Position numbers and translations under genes: made by a program
Assembly (NCBI RefSeq): GCF_001658025.2
Contig: NZ_CP014007.2
Span: 62,001 to 126,000, forward strand
Origin: Kosakonia oryzae
GTDB taxonomy: Bacteria; Pseudomonadota; Gammaproteobacteria; Enterobacterales; Enterobacteriaceae
Direction: 5' to 3'
Length of the DNA: 64,000 bases
Notes under the pieces: model-generated
What the model was told of the DNA's origin: nothing
Database searches by the model: none
What the model saw: only the letters and a program-made list of their open reading frames with translations
Part shown: positions 29,607 to 40,441 of the stretch, piece after piece
Layout of the letters: every line of letters starts with the position of its first letter
Numbering within the stretch: the stretch's first letter is position 1

Positions 29607-32150
29607 ATGAAACAAAAACGTTATTTAGTTAAAGTAACACCTATTGCTACTGCGGTTATCTTGTCATTACCGTTGGCCGTACATGCGGACATGATTAACA
29701 GCAATCGCGCAGCAGCGGCCAGAGCTGTTAATAATGTGCCGGTTATAGATATCAATAAAGCGAATGAAAATGGGCTTTCGCATAATATTTATGACAAATT
29801 TAATGTGGGAAAGGAAGGTGTAATATTTAATAACAGCACCAATGGTACCAATACTATTCTCGGTGGAGCGATAAGCGGTAACAGCAACCTTACTTCCGGT
29901 AGCGCTAAAATTATTCTTAATGAAGTACGTTCAGGTCGTACAAACCTGGCTGGCATGCTGGAAGTCGCAGGTGATGAAGCGCATCTGATCATTGCAAACC
30001 CATCGGGCATAACCTGTTCAAGCTGCGGTTTTATTAATACGAATAAAGTAACGTTAACCTCCGGGACGCCTGATGTACAGAATGGTGTACTGAAAGGATA
30101 CGCCGTTAATGGCGGTGATATTAGCATTGAGGCTCAGTTGCTTAATGAGTCCCCAACGGAACTTATTACTCGCTCTGTAACGGTCAATGGTTATGTCGGC
30201 GTAGCTAAAGATCTGACACTCGTTCTGGGTAATAATTATGTCAATACGAACAATCAAATCACGGGCAGCGTGAGAGCTGAAGGTTTCCGTAAAAGCAATA
30301 GCCTCGACGTTGCTAAGTTGGGCGGAATGTATGCGGACAAAATTACGCTTATCAGCACAGAACAAGGCGCTGGCGTCAATAATAGCGGTGTGATCGCCGC
30401 AGGTAAGGGTGGCTTTACTCTTGATGCCCGTGGTCAGTTACAAAATAAAAATGCGGCTATTAAATCAAACGCCACTGTTCTGCTGAAGCTGGCCGGTGTT
30501 CTTAATAACTCTGGCGGCAGTATTGTCAGTGACGAATCAGTCTATATTGATACCGCAAAAAATACGCTGGACAACTCTGGCCTCGGTAATATCCAGGCAG
30601 GTAAAGACATTGCAATCAGTAGCGGCTATCTGAACAACATGAATGGCAAAATGGCTTCGGCTGGGTTGCTGGCGATCAACACCAATGGTAATACACTGCG
30701 TAACTCCGGAACGGAAAAAACATACGGTCTGACCGGTGGGATCGTTGCCCTCGAAACAGGGTTCTTTGACAATAGCGATGGACAGATTAACGGCGGCTAT
30801 ATTGGCATTAACTCTCTGAATACAGCAAACAGAAATGGTACTATGGATGCGATTCAGAATATCGAGTTAGTTAATAATAGTTATAATACTATCGACAATA
30901 CCGGTGGTCGTATCCGTACTGTAAATGGTCATATCAAAATTGATGCTAAAAACAGTACGCTGATTAACAATAATACAAAGACCGCCGATGTTGTCAGCAG
31001 TGATTCTCGCGGGATTATTGCCGGCGATGGCGGCATTATGATTTCATCGTATTCGCTGGAAAATAATGGTCAGATTTCGGCGAATGGTAATATCGATATC
31101 AAGAGCAGCTACAATATCGATAACCACTACGGGAAAATCTCTTCAGAGAAGAAAGTTAACATTGAGACAAAAAACCTGGTTAACTATGCAAGCAGCATTG
31201 GTGCTATTGGCGATGTGAGTCTTTCGGTATCCGACAAGCTTGAAAACTATGTTGGTGCGCTCCGCTCTGATGAAGGAATACTGAACATAAATGGCGGGTT
31301 AATTGATAACTACGGCGGTCTGTTGCTCGGTAAAGATATTAATATCACTGCTACAGGTGATGTGAATAGTAACGCAGCCCTGGTTGTTGCTGTTAATGAT
31401 ATCAACATTACCACTAAAGGTAACCTCTTCAATAATAATGGTAATATCTACGGTGATCCCTATGGCTTCTATTTTGGCATGGCTGACCAAAGAGGCGGGC
31501 TTATCGGTAAACGTTCAGTTAATCTGACTGCTAAAAATATTTATAGTGAAGATAGCCGCATTATTGCTCAGGCAGGTACTTTAGATATCAATACCACAGG
31601 CCTGTTTTATAATGCAAATAGCCAGACATTAGGAGGCGCGGCAGCAAATATTAAAGCTAACGCTATAAATAATGACTATGCCATTATCAAGTCTTATGGT
31701 GATGTTAATATCACCGCCGCGTCACTGGATAACGATAGCTCCGGTAGCGCCAAAAATGGCAATCTGACGGGTGTTATCACTGCGGATAAAGATTTGGTCG
31801 TGACAATGAGCAATTCTTTTGAGAACAAAGGATACCTTGTTGGTAAAAATAAGGTTTCGTTTACCACGACAAAGGGTTCATTAACTAACAGAAATACTAT
31901 TTCTTCTGATAATGAAATGAACTTTAACTTAGCAAACAATCTGAATAACTATGGTGATATTTTTGCCGGGAAAGTTATTAATATCAATGCAGGTGGCGGT
32001 GTTTATAACTACAGCAACCTTTTCAGCAACGGTGTAGTCAATATCACAGCACAGTCGATTAATAACCTGCTCGGGGTTATTGGCGGTGTTCAGGGATTAA
32101 ACTCCAGTGTTCCTGTGAGCAACATTTTGGGTACGGTTGTCGGTAAGTAA
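29607..32150 (+). CDS. TpsA-type filamentous-haemagglutinin-like exoprotein, orphan
   Basis: 847 aa. Signal peptide (about 1-27, LPLAVHA-DM), then a two-partner-secretion (TPS) domain to about residue 260 with ANPSGITCSSCGFINTNKVT (131-148; NPNG-like motif and Cys137/Cys140, as in ShlA/HpmA/CdiA). The rest is a beta-helix of about 20-residue repeats (NNSGG, NIQAGKDI, NISAKGNI patterns). It is far shorter than CdiA and has no VENN motif or toxin C-terminus. No TpsB (Omp85-type) transporter gene is adjacent, so export would need one elsewhere. GAGG precedes the ATG. AT-rich, so probably acquired; likely a secreted adhesin. Confidence 0.82.
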   Translation: MKQKRYLVKVTPIATAVILSLPLAVHADMINSNRAAAARAVNNVPVIDINKANENGLSHNIYDKFNVGKEGVIFNNSTNGTNTILGGAISGNSNLTSGSAKIILNEVRSGRTNLAGMLEVAGDEAHLIIANPSGITCSSCGFINTNKVTLTSGTPDVQNGVLKGYAVNGGDISIEAQLLNESPTELITRSVTVNGYVGVAKDLTLVLGNNYVNTNNQITGSVRAEGFRKSNSLDVAKLGGMYADKITLISTEQGAGVNNSGVIAAGKGGFTLDARGQLQNKNAAIKSNATVLLKLAGVLNNSGGSIVSDESVYIDTAKNTLDNSGLGNIQAGKDIAISSGYLNNMNGKMASAGLLAINTNGNTLRNSGTEKTYGLTGGIVALETGFFDNSDGQINGGYIGINSLNTANRNGTMDAIQNIELVNNSYNTIDNTGGRIRTVNGHIKIDAKNSTLINNNTKTADVVSSDSRGIIAGDGGIMISSYSLENNGQISANGNIDIKSSYNIDNHYGKISSEKKVNIETKNLVNYASSIGAIGDVSLSVSDKLENYVGALRSDEGILNINGGLIDNYGGLLLGKDINITATGDVNSNAALVVAVNDINITTKGNLFNNNGNIYGDPYGFYFGMADQRGGLIGKRSVNLTAKNIYSEDSRIIAQAGTLDINTTGLFYNANSQTLGGAAANIKANAINNDYAIIKSYGDVNITAASLDNDSSGSAKNGNLTGVITADKDLVVTMSNSFENKGYLVGKNKVSFTTTKGSLTNRNTISSDNEMNFNLANNLNNYGDIFAGKVININAGGGVYNYSNLFSNGVVNITAQSINNLLGVIGGVQGLNSSVPVSNILGTVVGK

Positions 32151-32171
32151 TTCTGATATCCATGTTCAACA

Positions 32172-32197
32172 TAAAAGCAGCAGCAATGCTGCTTTTA
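32172..32197. terminator. Stem-loop after tpsA-like gene
   Basis: A perfect 11-base stem, TAAAAGCAGCA / TGCTGCTTTTA, with loop GCAA, 22 bases after the stop. A T-run is lacking apart from the stem's own TTTT. Confidence 0.55.
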
Positions 32198-32272
32198 TGG
32201 AACAGTACCGGACGATTATCATCCGTAGTGAATTCGTGGATGATGTGCTCTCTATCCGGTATAAAACTCAGC

Positions 32273-32300
32273 AAAAAAGCCATTTTTAAATGGCTTTTTT
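32273..32300. terminator. Bidirectional terminator between tpsA-like gene and yicC
   Basis: AAAAAAGCCATTT / AAATGGCTTTTTT, a 13-base perfect stem with A- and T-tracts on both sides, placed between the convergent genes. Confidence 0.85.
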
Positions 32301-32328
32301 TAATGATAACGCTACAGAGCGAAAAAGA

Positions 32329-33192
32329 TTACTCGATATTTTGAATCTGCTCGCGCATCTGCTCAATCAACACTTTCAGTTCAATAGCTGAATTGGTGAC
32401 TTCAGCATTAATCGACTTGGATGCCAGCGTGTTCGACTCGCGATTAAATTCCTGCATCATAAAGTCGAGGCGACGACCCACGGCTTCTTTTTTCTTCAGA
32501 ATGTTGTAGGTTTCTTTTACGTGCGCTTCGAGCCGATCCAGTTCTTCGGCCACATCAATACGCTGCGCCATCAGCACCAGTTCCTGCTCAAGGCGATTAT
32601 TCTCCAGTTGTACCTGCGCCTCTTCGAGCCTGGCAACCAGCCGTTCGCGCTGCCATTGCAGAATTTCCGGCATATGCGTACGCACTTTGGCAACTTCGGT
32701 ACTCACACCTTCCAGACGCTGCTCGATGAGCGCTTTCAGCGCCTGGCCTTCGGTTTCACGGGCGACGATAAAGTCATCCAGCGCGCCGTCCAGCGCAGCG
32801 AGAATTTGTGTCGCAATGGCATCTAAATCCTGTTCTTGTGCGGCCATTACGCCAGGCCAGCGCAGGATATCCACCGGATTAATTTCCCCTTCGTCACTCT
32901 GCAATTTGATCCAGTTAGCGGCAGATACCAGCTGTTTAGCCAGTTTTTCGTTGAGGATCAGTTCCCCTTGTGCGCTGGAATCGGGTTCAAAACGCAGGTT
33001 GCACTCCACTTTGCCGCGGGTCAGACGGGTACGAAGACGTTCACGGACAACCGGTTCAAGGCTGCGGAATTGCTCCGGCAGGCGGAAGTAAGTTTCCAGA
33101 TAACGCTGGTTTACCGAGCGCAGTTCCCAGGAGGCTGAGCCCCATTCACCCTTGATTTCACGCCGGGCGTAGGCGGTCATACTGCGGATCAT
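32329..33192 (-). CDS. yicC: YicC, endoribonuclease
   Basis: 287 aa, E. coli length, beginning MIRSMTAYARREIKGEWGSA. YicC-family proteins form hexamers and cut RNA; in E. coli YicC is reported to affect the sRNA RyhB together with PNPase. The helical middle and the C-terminal DUF1732 part (DVAEELDRLEAHV, FMMQEFNRESNTLASKS) are intact. Divergent from rph; a TATAAT sits on its strand at 33230-33225. Confidence 0.95.
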   Translation of the reverse strand: MIRSMTAYARREIKGEWGSASWELRSVNQRYLETYFRLPEQFRSLEPVVRERLRTRLTRGKVECNLRFEPDSSAQGELILNEKLAKQLVSAANWIKLQSDEGEINPVDILRWPGVMAAQEQDLDAIATQILAALDGALDDFIVARETEGQALKALIEQRLEGVSTEVAKVRTHMPEILQWQRERLVARLEEAQVQLENNRLEQELVLMAQRIDVAEELDRLEAHVKETYNILKKKEAVGRRLDFMMQEFNRESNTLASKSINAEVTNSAIELKVLIEQMREQIQNIE

Positions 33193-33274
33193 AGACGTTC
33201 CCGTTATTAAAGAGATATGCGGGGATTATAGCTTTCGTGGCCTTATCAGGATAGGAATAACCACGGTAAGCCAG

Positions 33275-33280
33275 TATAAT
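33275..33280 (+). promoter_or_regulatory. -10 box of the rph-pyrE promoter
   Basis: A perfect TATAAT 35 bases before the rph start. The -35 region is weak. The transcript would cover rph, the attenuator and pyrE. Confidence 0.5.
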
Positions 33281-33314
33281 GCGCAGCCACATTCGAATAG
33301 CCGGAGAAATCATC

Positions 33315-34031
33315 ATGCGTCCAGCAGGTCGTAGCGCCACTCAGGTACGTCCCGTCACCCTGACCCGTAACTATACAAAACACGCTGAAGGCTCCGTGCT
33401 GGTTGAATTTGGTGATACCAAAGTGCTGTGCACCGCCTCTATTGAAGAGGGTGTGCCGCGTTTCCTGAAAGGTCAGGGACAGGGCTGGATCACCGCGGAA
33501 TATGGCATGCTGCCGCGTTCCACCCATACCCGCAACGTGCGTGAAGCCGCGAAAGGCAAACAGGGCGGTCGCACCATGGAAATCCAGCGTCTGATTGCGC
33601 GTGCGCTGCGTGCAGCAGTTGACCTGAACGCATTAGGTGAATTCACCATTACGCTCGACTGCGATGTGCTCCAGGCCGATGGCGGCACCCGTACCGCTTC
33701 TATCACCGGTGCTTGTGTGGCGCTGGCGGATGCACTGAACAAACTGGTTGCGGCCGGGAAACTGAAAACCAATCCGATGAAAGGCATGGTTGCCGCCGTA
33801 TCCGTGGGTATCGTTAACGGCGAGGCCGTGTGCGATCTGGAGTATGTGGAAGACTCCGCCGCCGGGACCGATATGAACGTGGTGATGACCGAAGATGGGC
33901 GCATGATTGAAGTTCAGGGCACGGCGGAAGGCGAGCCGTTCTCCCATGAAGAGTTATTGGCCCTGCTGGCGCTGGCCAGAGGGGGAATCGAATCGATTAT
34001 CGCGACGCAGAAAGCGGCGCTGGCGAATTAA
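33315..34031 (+). CDS. rph: RNase PH, full length
   Basis: 238 aa, a phosphate-dependent 3'-5' exonuclease trimming tRNA and rRNA ends. Motifs [30 protein letters not shown] and [19 protein letters not shown] are present. The reading frame is intact to [11 protein letters not shown], unlike E. coli K-12 MG1655, where rph-1 is frameshifted. Start at ATG 33315 with GGAG upstream. Its translation end near the attenuator couples pyrE expression to UTP level. Confidence 0.97.
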   Translation: MRPAGRSATQVRPVTLTRNYTKHAEGSVLVEFGDTKVLCTASIEEGVPRFLKGQGQGWITAEYGMLPRSTHTRNVREAAKGKQGGRTMEIQRLIARALRAAVDLNALGEFTITLDCDVLQADGGTRTASITGACVALADALNKLVAAGKLKTNPMKGMVAAVSVGIVNGEAVCDLEYVEDSAAGTDMNVVMTEDGRMIEVQGTAEGEPFSHEELLALLALARGGIESIIATQKAALAN

Positions 34032-34037
34032 TTATCA

Positions 34038-34065
34038 AGGGCGACTGAGAGTCGCCCTTTTTTTT
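34038..34065 (+). terminator. pyrE attenuator
   Basis: AGGGCGACT / AGTCGCCCT stem followed by eight T, starting 7 bases after the rph stop. In E. coli the same element ends transcription before pyrE unless ribosomes trail close behind polymerase slowed by low UTP. Confidence 0.9.
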
Positions 34066-34181
34066 GCGCGTCATAATTCACGCAGCCTTTTTGTCAGCGG
34101 CAGGCTCTGGTTGCCTGCACATTGCTGCGCGAACTATTTTGCGTAATCTGTAAATTGAAAAGTGAGATGAGGAGCGAATCC

Positions 34182-34823
34182 ATGAAAGCGTATCAGCGTC
34201 AGTTTATTGAATTTGCGCTTAATAAGCAGGTACTGAAGTTTGGCGAATTCACGCTGAAATCCGGGCGTAAAAGCCCCTATTTCTTCAACGCCGGGCTGTT
34301 TAATACCGGGCGCGATCTGGCTCTGTTAGGCCGTTTTTATGCCGAAGCGTTGGTGGATTCCGGGATTGATTTCGACCTGCTGTTTGGCCCGGCTTATAAA
34401 GGTATTCCGATTGCGACTACCACCGCGGTGGCGCTGGCGGAACATCATGAGCGCGATGTGCCGTACTGCTTTAACCGTAAAGAGGCGAAAGATCACGGTG
34501 AAGGCGGTAATCTGGTTGGCAGCGCATTGCAGGGGCGTGTGATGCTGGTGGATGACGTTATCACTGCGGGCACCGCTATCCGCGAGTCGATGGAAGTTAT
34601 TCAGGCCAATGGCGCGACGCTGGCTGGCGTGCTGATTTCGCTGGATCGCCAGGAACGCGGCCGCGCTGATATTTCCGCGATTCAGGAAGTGGAGCGTGAT
34701 TACGGCTGCAAAGTCATTTCAATCATTACGCTGAAAGATTTGATTGCGTATCTGGAAGAGAAGCCGGAGATGGCCGATCACCTGGCTGCGGTTCGCGCGT
34801 ATCGCGAACAGTACGGCGTATAA
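34182..34823 (+). CDS. pyrE: Orotate phosphoribosyltransferase
   Basis: 213 aa (E. coli length). Makes OMP from orotate and PRPP in pyrimidine synthesis. PRPP motif [19 protein letters not shown] and the flexible loop [14 protein letters not shown] are visible. Start at ATG 34182 after GAGGAGCG. Confidence 0.98.
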   Translation: MKAYQRQFIEFALNKQVLKFGEFTLKSGRKSPYFFNAGLFNTGRDLALLGRFYAEALVDSGIDFDLLFGPAYKGIPIATTTAVALAEHHERDVPYCFNRKEAKDHGEGGNLVGSALQGRVMLVDDVITAGTAIRESMEVIQANGATLAGVLISLDRQERGRADISAIQEVERDYGCKVISIITLKDLIAYLEEKPEMADHLAAVRAYREQYGV

Positions 34824-34829
34824 CCGTAG

Positions 34830-34856
34830 CGCCCGGCAGGAGGTGCCTGCCGGGCG
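34830..34856. terminator. GC-rich hairpin after pyrE
   Basis: CGCCCGGCAGG / CCTGCCGGGCG, an 11-base stem with loop AGGTG just after the pyrE stop. May be a terminator or a REP-like unit; no T-run. Confidence 0.55.
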
Positions 34857-34974
34857 TGTGCCATAACAGTTTTGTGCCCTGCGCGTTCACATAGAGTAAA
34901 TAAACTGAAGTGCTTGAGGCCATCAACAGTCAACGAATTGCGTTGCTTTTTTCACAGATTGCCGGAAAGTGAGA

Positions 34975-34995
34975 ATGCAGCCACAAAGGCTGCAT
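34975..34995 (-). terminator. Hairpin after slmA
   Basis: ATGCAGCC / GGCTGCAT stem, 10 bases past the slmA stop on the minus strand. Confidence 0.5.
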
Positions 34996-35004
34996 AAAGA
35001 AAGG

Positions 35005-35601
35005 TTATTGCAGTTGCGCGGCGAGCAGCGGCCAGCGAGCGTCAAAGTCGTCGGTTGGGCTGTATTTAAATTCACTGCGCACATAGCGCGAGAGCATCCC
35101 TTCACAAAACGCCAGCAGCTGGCCTGCCAGCAGCGTTTCGTCAGTGGCATAGGCTTCGCCTTCACGCATTTTGCGCTCGCGCAGAACCTGGCGCAGTTGC
35201 GCTTCAATACGTTCGAATAGCTGGTTAATGCGCCCTTGCAAGCGATCCTGCTCAAACATCAGCGCATGGCCAGTCATAATGCGCGTTAAGCCAGGATTAC
35301 GTTCACCGAAGCCGAGGATTAGCTGCACAATCAGGCGCAGGCGCGTAGTTGTGTCTTTCTCATCCTTTAAAATCAGGTTAATGCGGCTGATAAGGCTATC
35401 CTCGATAAACTCAATCAGGCTATCGAACATGCGCGTTTTACTGGGGAAATGACGGTACAGCGCGGCTTCGGATACGCCAACGGAAGCGGCCAGTTTCGCG
35501 GTAGTAATACGCTGGCTTCCATCGCTGGATTCCAGCATCAGCGCCAGAGACTGAAGTATTTCCTCGCGGCGATTCCTTTTCGCAGTTTGTTTTTCTGCCA
35601 T
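35005..35601 (-). CDS. slmA: SlmA, nucleoid occlusion factor
   Basis: 198 aa TetR-family DNA-binding protein. It binds SBS sites away from the terminus and blocks FtsZ assembly over the chromosome. N-terminal HTH with [20 protein letters not shown] matches E. coli; the C-terminal FtsZ-contact helices are intact. Confidence 0.97.
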   Translation of the reverse strand: MAEKQTAKRNRREEILQSLALMLESSDGSQRITTAKLAASVGVSEAALYRHFPSKTRMFDSLIEFIEDSLISRINLILKDEKDTTTRLRLIVQLILGFGERNPGLTRIMTGHALMFEQDRLQGRINQLFERIEAQLRQVLRERKMREGEAYATDETLLAGQLLAFCEGMLSRYVRSEFKYSPTDDFDARWPLLAAQLQ

Positions 35602-35725
35602 GTTCTAAAATACCCCTGAAAATAAACACTTGTCAGGCGAGCGACCACACGGCGACCGCAAACAATGTGCGTTTGCGGTGATGTTATCGCGTTATTTCGC
35701 CGTGTGATGCGTTAAATAGAGCGGT

Positions 35726-36181
35726 TTACTGACGCCCGGAATGGCCAAAGCCGCCTTCGCCGCGTTCAGTCGCGTCGAACTCTTCCACCAGATTAAATTC
35801 TGCCTGTACAACGGGTACAAACACCATTTGCGCGATGCGCTCGCCCGGAACGATAGTGAAGCTGTCCTGGCCGCGGTTCCAGACGGAAACCATCAGTTGC
35901 CCCTGGTAATCCGAGTCAATCAGACCAACCAGATTACCCAGCACCACGCCATGCTTATGGCCCAGCCCCGAACGCGGCAGAATAACCGCAGCGAGCGACG
36001 GATCGGCAATATGGATTGCCAGACCGGTTGGCAGCAACGTTGTTGCGCCAGGCGCCAGCTCTACGGCGTCGTCGAGACAGGCGCGCAGGTCAAGTCCGGC
36101 GGAACCGGAGGTGGCATAAGTCGGTAGCGGAAATTGCTTGCCGACACGCGGGTCCAGAATCTTAACGTCGATTTTTTTCAT
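35726..36181 (-). CDS. dut: dUTPase
   Basis: 151 aa, starting [15 protein letters not shown]. Hydrolyses dUTP to dUMP, as a homotrimer. Family motifs [29 protein letters not shown] and C-terminal [12 protein letters not shown] are all there. The start overlaps the coaBC end by 20 bases, as in E. coli; a second ATG one codon earlier is possible. Confidence 0.97.
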   Translation of the reverse strand: MKKIDVKILDPRVGKQFPLPTYATSGSAGLDLRACLDDAVELAPGATTLLPTGLAIHIADPSLAAVILPRSGLGHKHGVVLGNLVGLIDSDYQGQLMVSVWNRGQDSFTIVPGERIAQMVFVPVVQAEFNLVEEFDATERGEGGFGHSGRQ

Positions 36182-37376
36182 CATAACGGGTAACGATCTC
36201 GTCCAGTAATTGGTGGCCCAGAAGTTCTTTGCGTTCCAGCGGCAGGCGTTTGTCGCCTTCCTGCCAGAAAAGATGTAAGGCGTTGTTGTCGCTATTAAAG
36301 CCTTGATCTGATTGAGAAACATCATTAGCGCAAATCAGGTCAAGGTTTTTGCGGGCGCGTTTCTGCCGGGCATATTCTTCCACATTATTTGTTTCGGCGG
36401 CAAACCCCACAACAAAGGGACGATGTTCAGAAAGTGCGGCAACACCAGCGACGATATCCGGGTTTTTTACCATTTTTATCGTGATTTCATCGCCTTGTTT
36501 TTTAATTTTCTCTTCCGCCACGCTGGCAGCGCGGTAATCCGCGACGGCGGCGCAGCCGATAAAAATGTGCTGTTGCTGAGCGCTACGCTGCACGGCCGCT
36601 TCCATCTCCAGCGCGGTGGTGACATCTACGCGTTGCACCAGCGCAGGTGTTGGCAGCGTGACCGGGCCTGCAACCAGCGTAACGTTCGCTCCGCGGCTGG
36701 CGGCAGCGGCGGCAATAGCGAAGCCCATCTTACCGGAGCTGAGATTAGTAATGTAACGCACCGGATCCAACGGCTCACGGGTTGGGCCGGCGGTAATCAT
36801 GATGTTCAGATGTTGCAGATCTTTGACAGGCGAAAAATACGCGGCTGCCATATCAACGATCGTCAGCGGATCCAGCATGCGGCCAGGGCCAACATCGCCA
36901 CAGGCCTGACTGCCGCTGTCCGGCCCCCACAGCAGCAGACCGCGTGAGGCCAGTACCTGCAAATTATGCTGGGTTGCTGCGGCGCGATACATTTGCTGGT
37001 TCATCGCCGGTACTACCGCGACAGGCGAAGGGGTAGCGAGGCAAATCGTGGAAACCAGGTCGTTGGCCATTCCGGCAGCGACGCGGGCAATCAAATCGGC
37101 GGTGGCGGGCGCCAGGATCACCAGATCGGCCCATTTACCGAGCTCGATATGACCCATTGCCGCTTCGGCAGCGGGATCGAGCAGGCTATCGGAAACCGGA
37201 TACCCGGAAACGGCTTGCAGGCTCAGCGGGGTAATGAAAGCTTTAGCACCTTCGGTCATTACCACGCGAACTTCCGCGCCGCGATCGCGCAAACGGCGCA
37301 CCAGCTCAGGCGCTTTGTAAGCCGCAATACCGCCGCTTACGCCGAGGACAATTTTTTTACCCGCCAGACTGATCAT
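36162..37376 (-). CDS. coaBC: CoaBC, phosphopantothenoylcysteine synthetase/decarboxylase
   Basis: 404 aa (E. coli Dfp 406). The N-terminal CoaC flavin domain ([27 protein letters not shown]) decarboxylates PPC; the C-terminal CoaB domain ([20 protein letters not shown], the KKQGD linker, and [10 protein letters not shown]) joins CTP-activated phosphopantothenate to cysteine. Start at ATG 37376 with AGGAAAG; the long upstream extension to 37718 overlaps radC and is rejected. Confidence 0.97.
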   Translation of the reverse strand: MISLAGKKIVLGVSGGIAAYKAPELVRRLRDRGAEVRVVMTEGAKAFITPLSLQAVSGYPVSDSLLDPAAEAAMGHIELGKWADLVILAPATADLIARVAAGMANDLVSTICLATPSPVAVVPAMNQQMYRAAATQHNLQVLASRGLLLWGPDSGSQACGDVGPGRMLDPLTIVDMAAAYFSPVKDLQHLNIMITAGPTREPLDPVRYITNLSSGKMGFAIAAAAASRGANVTLVAGPVTLPTPALVQRVDVTTALEMEAAVQRSAQQQHIFIGCAAVADYRAASVAEEKIKKQGDEITIKMVKNPDIVAGVAALSEHRPFVVGFAAETNNVEEYARQKRARKNLDLICANDVSQSDQGFNSDNNALHLFWQEGDKRLPLERKELLGHQLLDEIVTRYDEKNRR

Positions 37377-37546
37377 GATTCTTTCCTGTTGGATTTCACC
37401 AGAAGCTGGGCATTTTATCACAATCCTGATGTTGTCGTGCTTTTGCCCGCAGAGCACTTTGCGAGGCGCTACGCAGGCTTTGAAATTGGCTGTCGAAGGA
37501 GGGAGCGTGAAATGGCAACATAAATGTGGGATCGGGAGGAGGGAAT

Positions 37547-38215
37547 ATGGACATTGTTTTGACACCCCAGAAGCCGCGCGAAAAGATGCTGCAGTACGGC
37601 ATTGAGGCACTATCGGATGTGGAGTTATTAGCGCTTTTTCTGCGCACCGGAACGCGAGGAAAGTGTGTATTAACCGTTGCCCGCGAGCTGCTGAAGCAAT
37701 TTGGTTCGCTTTATACATTACTCTCTTCTGAGCTGGAAGATTTTCAGGATGTACACGGAATCGGCGTGGCGAAATATGCGCAGTTAAGAGGCATCGGCGA
37801 GCTGGCGCGTCGTTACTATAATGCGCGCCTGCTGGAAGAGAGCTCGCTGCTGAGTCCTGATATGACGCGTGAATTCCTGCAGAGTCAGTTAGCGGGAGAA
37901 GAGCGCGAGATCTTTATGGTGATCCTGATGGATAACCAGAACCGGATACTGAAGCACTGCCGATTGTTTAGTGGCACCATTAACCATGTCGAAGTGCATC
38001 CGCGGGAAATTCTGCGTGAAGCGTTAAAAGTGAATGCAGCCGCCGTGATCCTCGCGCATAATCACCCTTCAGGTAACGCTGAGCCAAGCAAGGCGGATAA
38101 GCAAATCACTGAGCGAGTGATAAAATGCTGCCAGTTCATGGGCATCCGTGTGCTTGATCACCTGATCGTTGGTCGCGGAGAGTGCGTTTCGTTTGCAGAA
38201 CGCGGCTGGATTTAA
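37547..38215 (+). CDS. radC: RadC (YicR) JAMM-domain protein
   Basis: 222 aa, E. coli length. N-terminal helix-hairpin-helix ([15 protein letters not shown]) and C-terminal JAB1/MPN domain with the metal motif [14 protein letters not shown]. Despite the name, a repair role was withdrawn and its function remains unknown. Start at ATG 37547 with GGGAGGAGG. Confidence 0.95.
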   Translation: MDIVLTPQKPREKMLQYGIEALSDVELLALFLRTGTRGKCVLTVARELLKQFGSLYTLLSSELEDFQDVHGIGVAKYAQLRGIGELARRYYNARLLEESSLLSPDMTREFLQSQLAGEEREIFMVILMDNQNRILKHCRLFSGTINHVEVHPREILREALKVNAAAVILAHNHPSGNAEPSKADKQITERVIKCCQFMGIRVLDHLIVGRGECVSFAERGWI

Positions 38216-38257
38216 GTCATTTTAGACGATCCATCGGGATCTTTGTCTGTTCGGGAC

Positions 38258-38286
38258 TTGAGCACACCGCCGACTCAGCGTATACT
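38258..38286 (+). promoter_or_regulatory. Promoter of rpmB-rpmG
   Basis: TTGAGC (38258-38263) and TATACT (38281-38286) with an ideal 17-base spacer. Transcription would start near 38293, giving a leader of about 260 bases before rpmB. Confidence 0.75.
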
Positions 38287-38356
38287 ACGCCACCTTTGAG
38301 AATCTCGGGTTTGGCATTTGGGCCTGGCAATCGAGAGTTCACTTAGACGCTAAATC

Positions 38357-38466
38357 ATTCAAGTTGCATCAAGGCGGCAAGAGAGTGAATCCCTGCGAGC
38401 GTACAGAAGTACGTGACCTGGATAAGCGAGTGCAGCCAATGCAGAAGCAGCCTGAAGGATGACGTG
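38357..38466. repeat. Enterobacterial intergenic palindromic repeat
   Basis: The stretch from TCATTCAAGTTGCATCAAGG to GCAGCCTGAAGGATGACG matches a roughly 110-base imperfect palindrome I recognise from many intergenic sites in Enterobacter and Klebsiella genomes (GGCGGCAAG-GAGTGAATCCC and GAGTGCAGCCAA blocks). A central hairpin is GCGTAC-AGAA-GTACGT. It lies inside the rpmB-rpmG leader, so it should be present as RNA. Confidence 0.65.
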
Positions 38467-38533
38467 TAGAACTGCGATGACCGGGCTGTAAAGCCTGACG
38501 AGGCGCCGATACCCCATACGAAGCTCGAGCTAA

Positions 38534-38791
<258 letters not shown>

Positions 38792-38808
38792 GTACTTAGA
38801 GGATATAA

Positions 38809-38979
<171 letters not shown>

Positions 38980-38996
38980 TTTTAGTTTTCTTGCAC

Positions 38997-39022
38997 AAAA
39001 ACCCCGCACTGTCGGGGTTTTT
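38997..39022. terminator. Terminator of rpmB-rpmG
   Basis: AAAACCCCG / CGGGGTTTT stem followed by TTTTG. Confidence 0.9.
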
Positions 39023-39053
39023 GCATTTCTGATAACCCGCAAGCGGAGATGAG

Positions 39054-39863
39054 ATGCCTGAATTACCCGAAGTAGAAACCAGCCGCCGGGGTATCGAACC
39101 GCACCTGGTTGGCGAAACCATTCTTCATGCGGTGGTACGCAACGGGCGATTACGCTGGCCGGTTTCCGATGAGATCCACGCCCTGAGCGATAAACCGGTG
39201 CTGAGCGTTCAGCGTCGCGCGAAATATCTGCTGCTGGAGCTGCCGGATGGCTGGATCATCATCCACCTGGGTATGTCCGGCAGCTTACGCATTCTTCCCC
39301 ATGAGCTTCCGGCTGAAAAGCATGACCATGTTGATCTGGTGATGAGCAACGGCAAAGTGCTGCGTTACACCGATCCTCGCCGCTTTGGCGCATGGCTGTG
39401 GACCAAAGAGCTGGAAGGCCACAATGTGCTGGCACATCTTGGCCCTGAACCGTTAAGCGAAGCTTTTAATGCCGATTATTTGCAGCAGAAGTGCGCGAAG
39501 AAAAAAACGGCCATCAAACCCTGGCTGATGGATAATAAGCTGGTGGTCGGCGTCGGAAACATCTACGCCAGCGAATCGCTGTTCGCTGCCGGGATCCATC
39601 CGGATCGCCTGGCCTCTTCGCTGTCGCGTCAGGAGTGTGAAATGCTGGTGCGGGTGATCAAAGCCGTACTGTTGCGATCCATTGAGCAGGGCGGAACTAC
39701 GCTGAAAGATTTTCTGCAAAGCGACGGGAAACCAGGCTATTTTGCGCAGGAGTTACAGGTGTACGGGCGGGAAGGGGAACCTTGTCGCGTCTGCGGTACG
39801 CCGATTATGGCCGCTAAGCACGCACAGCGCTCAACGTTTTACTGTCGCCGCTGCCAGAAATAA
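39054..39863 (+). CDS. mutM: MutM (Fpg), formamidopyrimidine/8-oxoG DNA glycosylase
   Basis: 269 aa. Catalytic Pro2 and Glu3 in [15 protein letters not shown]2TH region; C-terminal zinc finger [20 protein letters not shown] then CRRC. It removes 8-oxoguanine paired with C and cuts the strand by beta/delta elimination. Confidence 0.98.
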   Translation: MPELPEVETSRRGIEPHLVGETILHAVVRNGRLRWPVSDEIHALSDKPVLSVQRRAKYLLLELPDGWIIIHLGMSGSLRILPHELPAEKHDHVDLVMSNGKVLRYTDPRRFGAWLWTKELEGHNVLAHLGPEPLSEAFNADYLQQKCAKKKTAIKPWLMDNKLVVGVGNIYASESLFAAGIHPDRLASSLSRQECEMLVRVIKAVLLRSIEQGGTTLKDFLQSDGKPGYFAQELQVYGREGEPCRVCGTPIMAAKHAQRSTFYCRRCQK

Positions 39864-39935
39864 GCGCGTTTTTTGCCGGATGCTTTGTGCTTTACTAAAT
39901 GGCAGCTCTGTTTTTCAGGCACACCGGTGTTGCAA

Positions 39936-40441
<506 letters not shown>

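Noticed and set aside
37377-37718. Long N-terminal extension of CoaBC
   Set aside because: Overlaps radC on the other strand and is not found in the family.
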